Assembly: GCA_044360385.1 (NCBI GenBank)
Contig: JBIKKK010000049.1
Span: forward strand, 1-12,060
From: Mxb001 sp044360385
GTDB lineage: Bacteria > Actinomycetota > Actinomycetes > S36-B12
Length of the DNA: 12,060 nt
Direction of reading: 5' to 3'
The notes under the pieces are model-generated. The model saw only the letters and a program-made list of their open reading frames with translations, searched no databases and had not been told where the DNA came from. The stretch's first letter is position 1. Every line of letters begins with the position of its first letter. Both the position numbers and the translations under genes were made by a program. This document shows, in pieces, positions 11,950 through 12,060 of this stretch.

Positions 11950-12060
11950 TCGACGGATTCGGACGCGTCGACGGCCTCGGACGCATCGACGGATTCAGCC
12001 GCAACTTCGACCGACACGTCCACGACGATCACGTCCGCCTGGTCTAGGTCGAGAGTGTCG
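11940..12060 (-). CDS. C-terminus of a minus-strand protein with an acidic repetitive tail (possible SepH/DUF3071), partial
   Basis: A frame enters from the right edge on the minus strand and stops at TGA 11940-11942. The 39 visible residues are strongly acidic: DTLDLDQADVIVVDVSVEVA, then hexapeptide-like repeats SVDASE, AVDASE, SVDQG encoded by an 18-bp imperfect DNA repeat. Low-complexity acidic tails are common at the ends of actinobacterial cell-division and regulatory proteins. The convergent neighbour of the DUF2530 gene near serC in M. tuberculosis is Rv0883c, the SepH (DUF3071) homologue, whose C-terminal part is disordered, so SepH is the best guess by position. No domain is visible, so the identity is inference only. 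Reality of the frame is supported by GC-rich third positions and by its tail-to-tail fit with the neighbour. Confidence 0.5.
   Translation of the reverse strand, partial: DTLDLDQADVIVVDVSVEVAAESVDASEAVDASESVDQG

Overview
The window is dense, GC-rich DNA with short gaps between genes. The proteins look like those of a high-GC Actinomycetota (actinobacterium). A DtxR/IdeR-type iron regulator matches the mycobacterial family residue for residue, the citrate synthase is of the actinobacterial CitA (second citrate synthase) type, and SerC has the actinobacterial form. The fatty-acid methyltransferase resembles the UfaA1/TmsB group. Several genes have a TANNNT hexamer 6-7 nt before the start codon and no Shine-Dalgarno, the layout of leaderless transcripts common in this phylum. 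I cannot place the organism below class level.

Layout, left to right. (1) 1-1302, plus: the end of a cyclopropane/methyl-fatty-acid synthase, then a small NTF2-like protein. (2) 1307-3184, minus: an SDR oxidoreductase of the trans-2-enoyl-CoA reductase type, a CsoR/CstR-family repressor with a palindromic operator on its promoter, and an IdeR/DtxR iron repressor. (3) 3260-5768, plus: a class I photolyase, a ParA-type ATPase and a small basic ribbon-helix-helix-like protein that may be its partner. (4) 5777-7702, minus: an EntS-like MFS exporter and, just upstream of it in transcription, pyridoxamine-phosphate oxidase (PdxH). (5) 7777-11272, plus: citrate synthase CitA, phosphoserine transaminase SerC, and an MFS transporter translationally coupled to serC by an ATGA overlap. 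(6) 11273-11691: an intergenic block with two sets of direct repeats (33-bp and 52-bp periods) carrying DnaA-box-like nonamers and small inverted repeats, then a 28-codon membrane microprotein on the minus strand. (7) 11692-12060: a two-helix membrane protein of DUF2530 type, convergent with the acidic, repetitive C-terminus of a minus-strand gene that leaves the window. Its position suggests sepH (DUF3071).

Functional links. pdxH makes PLP, the cofactor SerC needs, and the two flank citA. The two metal/sulfur-type regulators are adjacent and on the same strand. The SDR lies directly downstream of the CsoR-type repressor but has its own promoter-like hexamer. Most genes are ordinary housekeeping or accessory genes of the phylum. 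I see no phage, IS element, CRISPR array, tRNA or rRNA. The parts least explained by known annotation are the repeat block at 11302-11532, the 28-aa microprotein, the ParA/RHH pair and the His-less CsoR-family protein with its operator.
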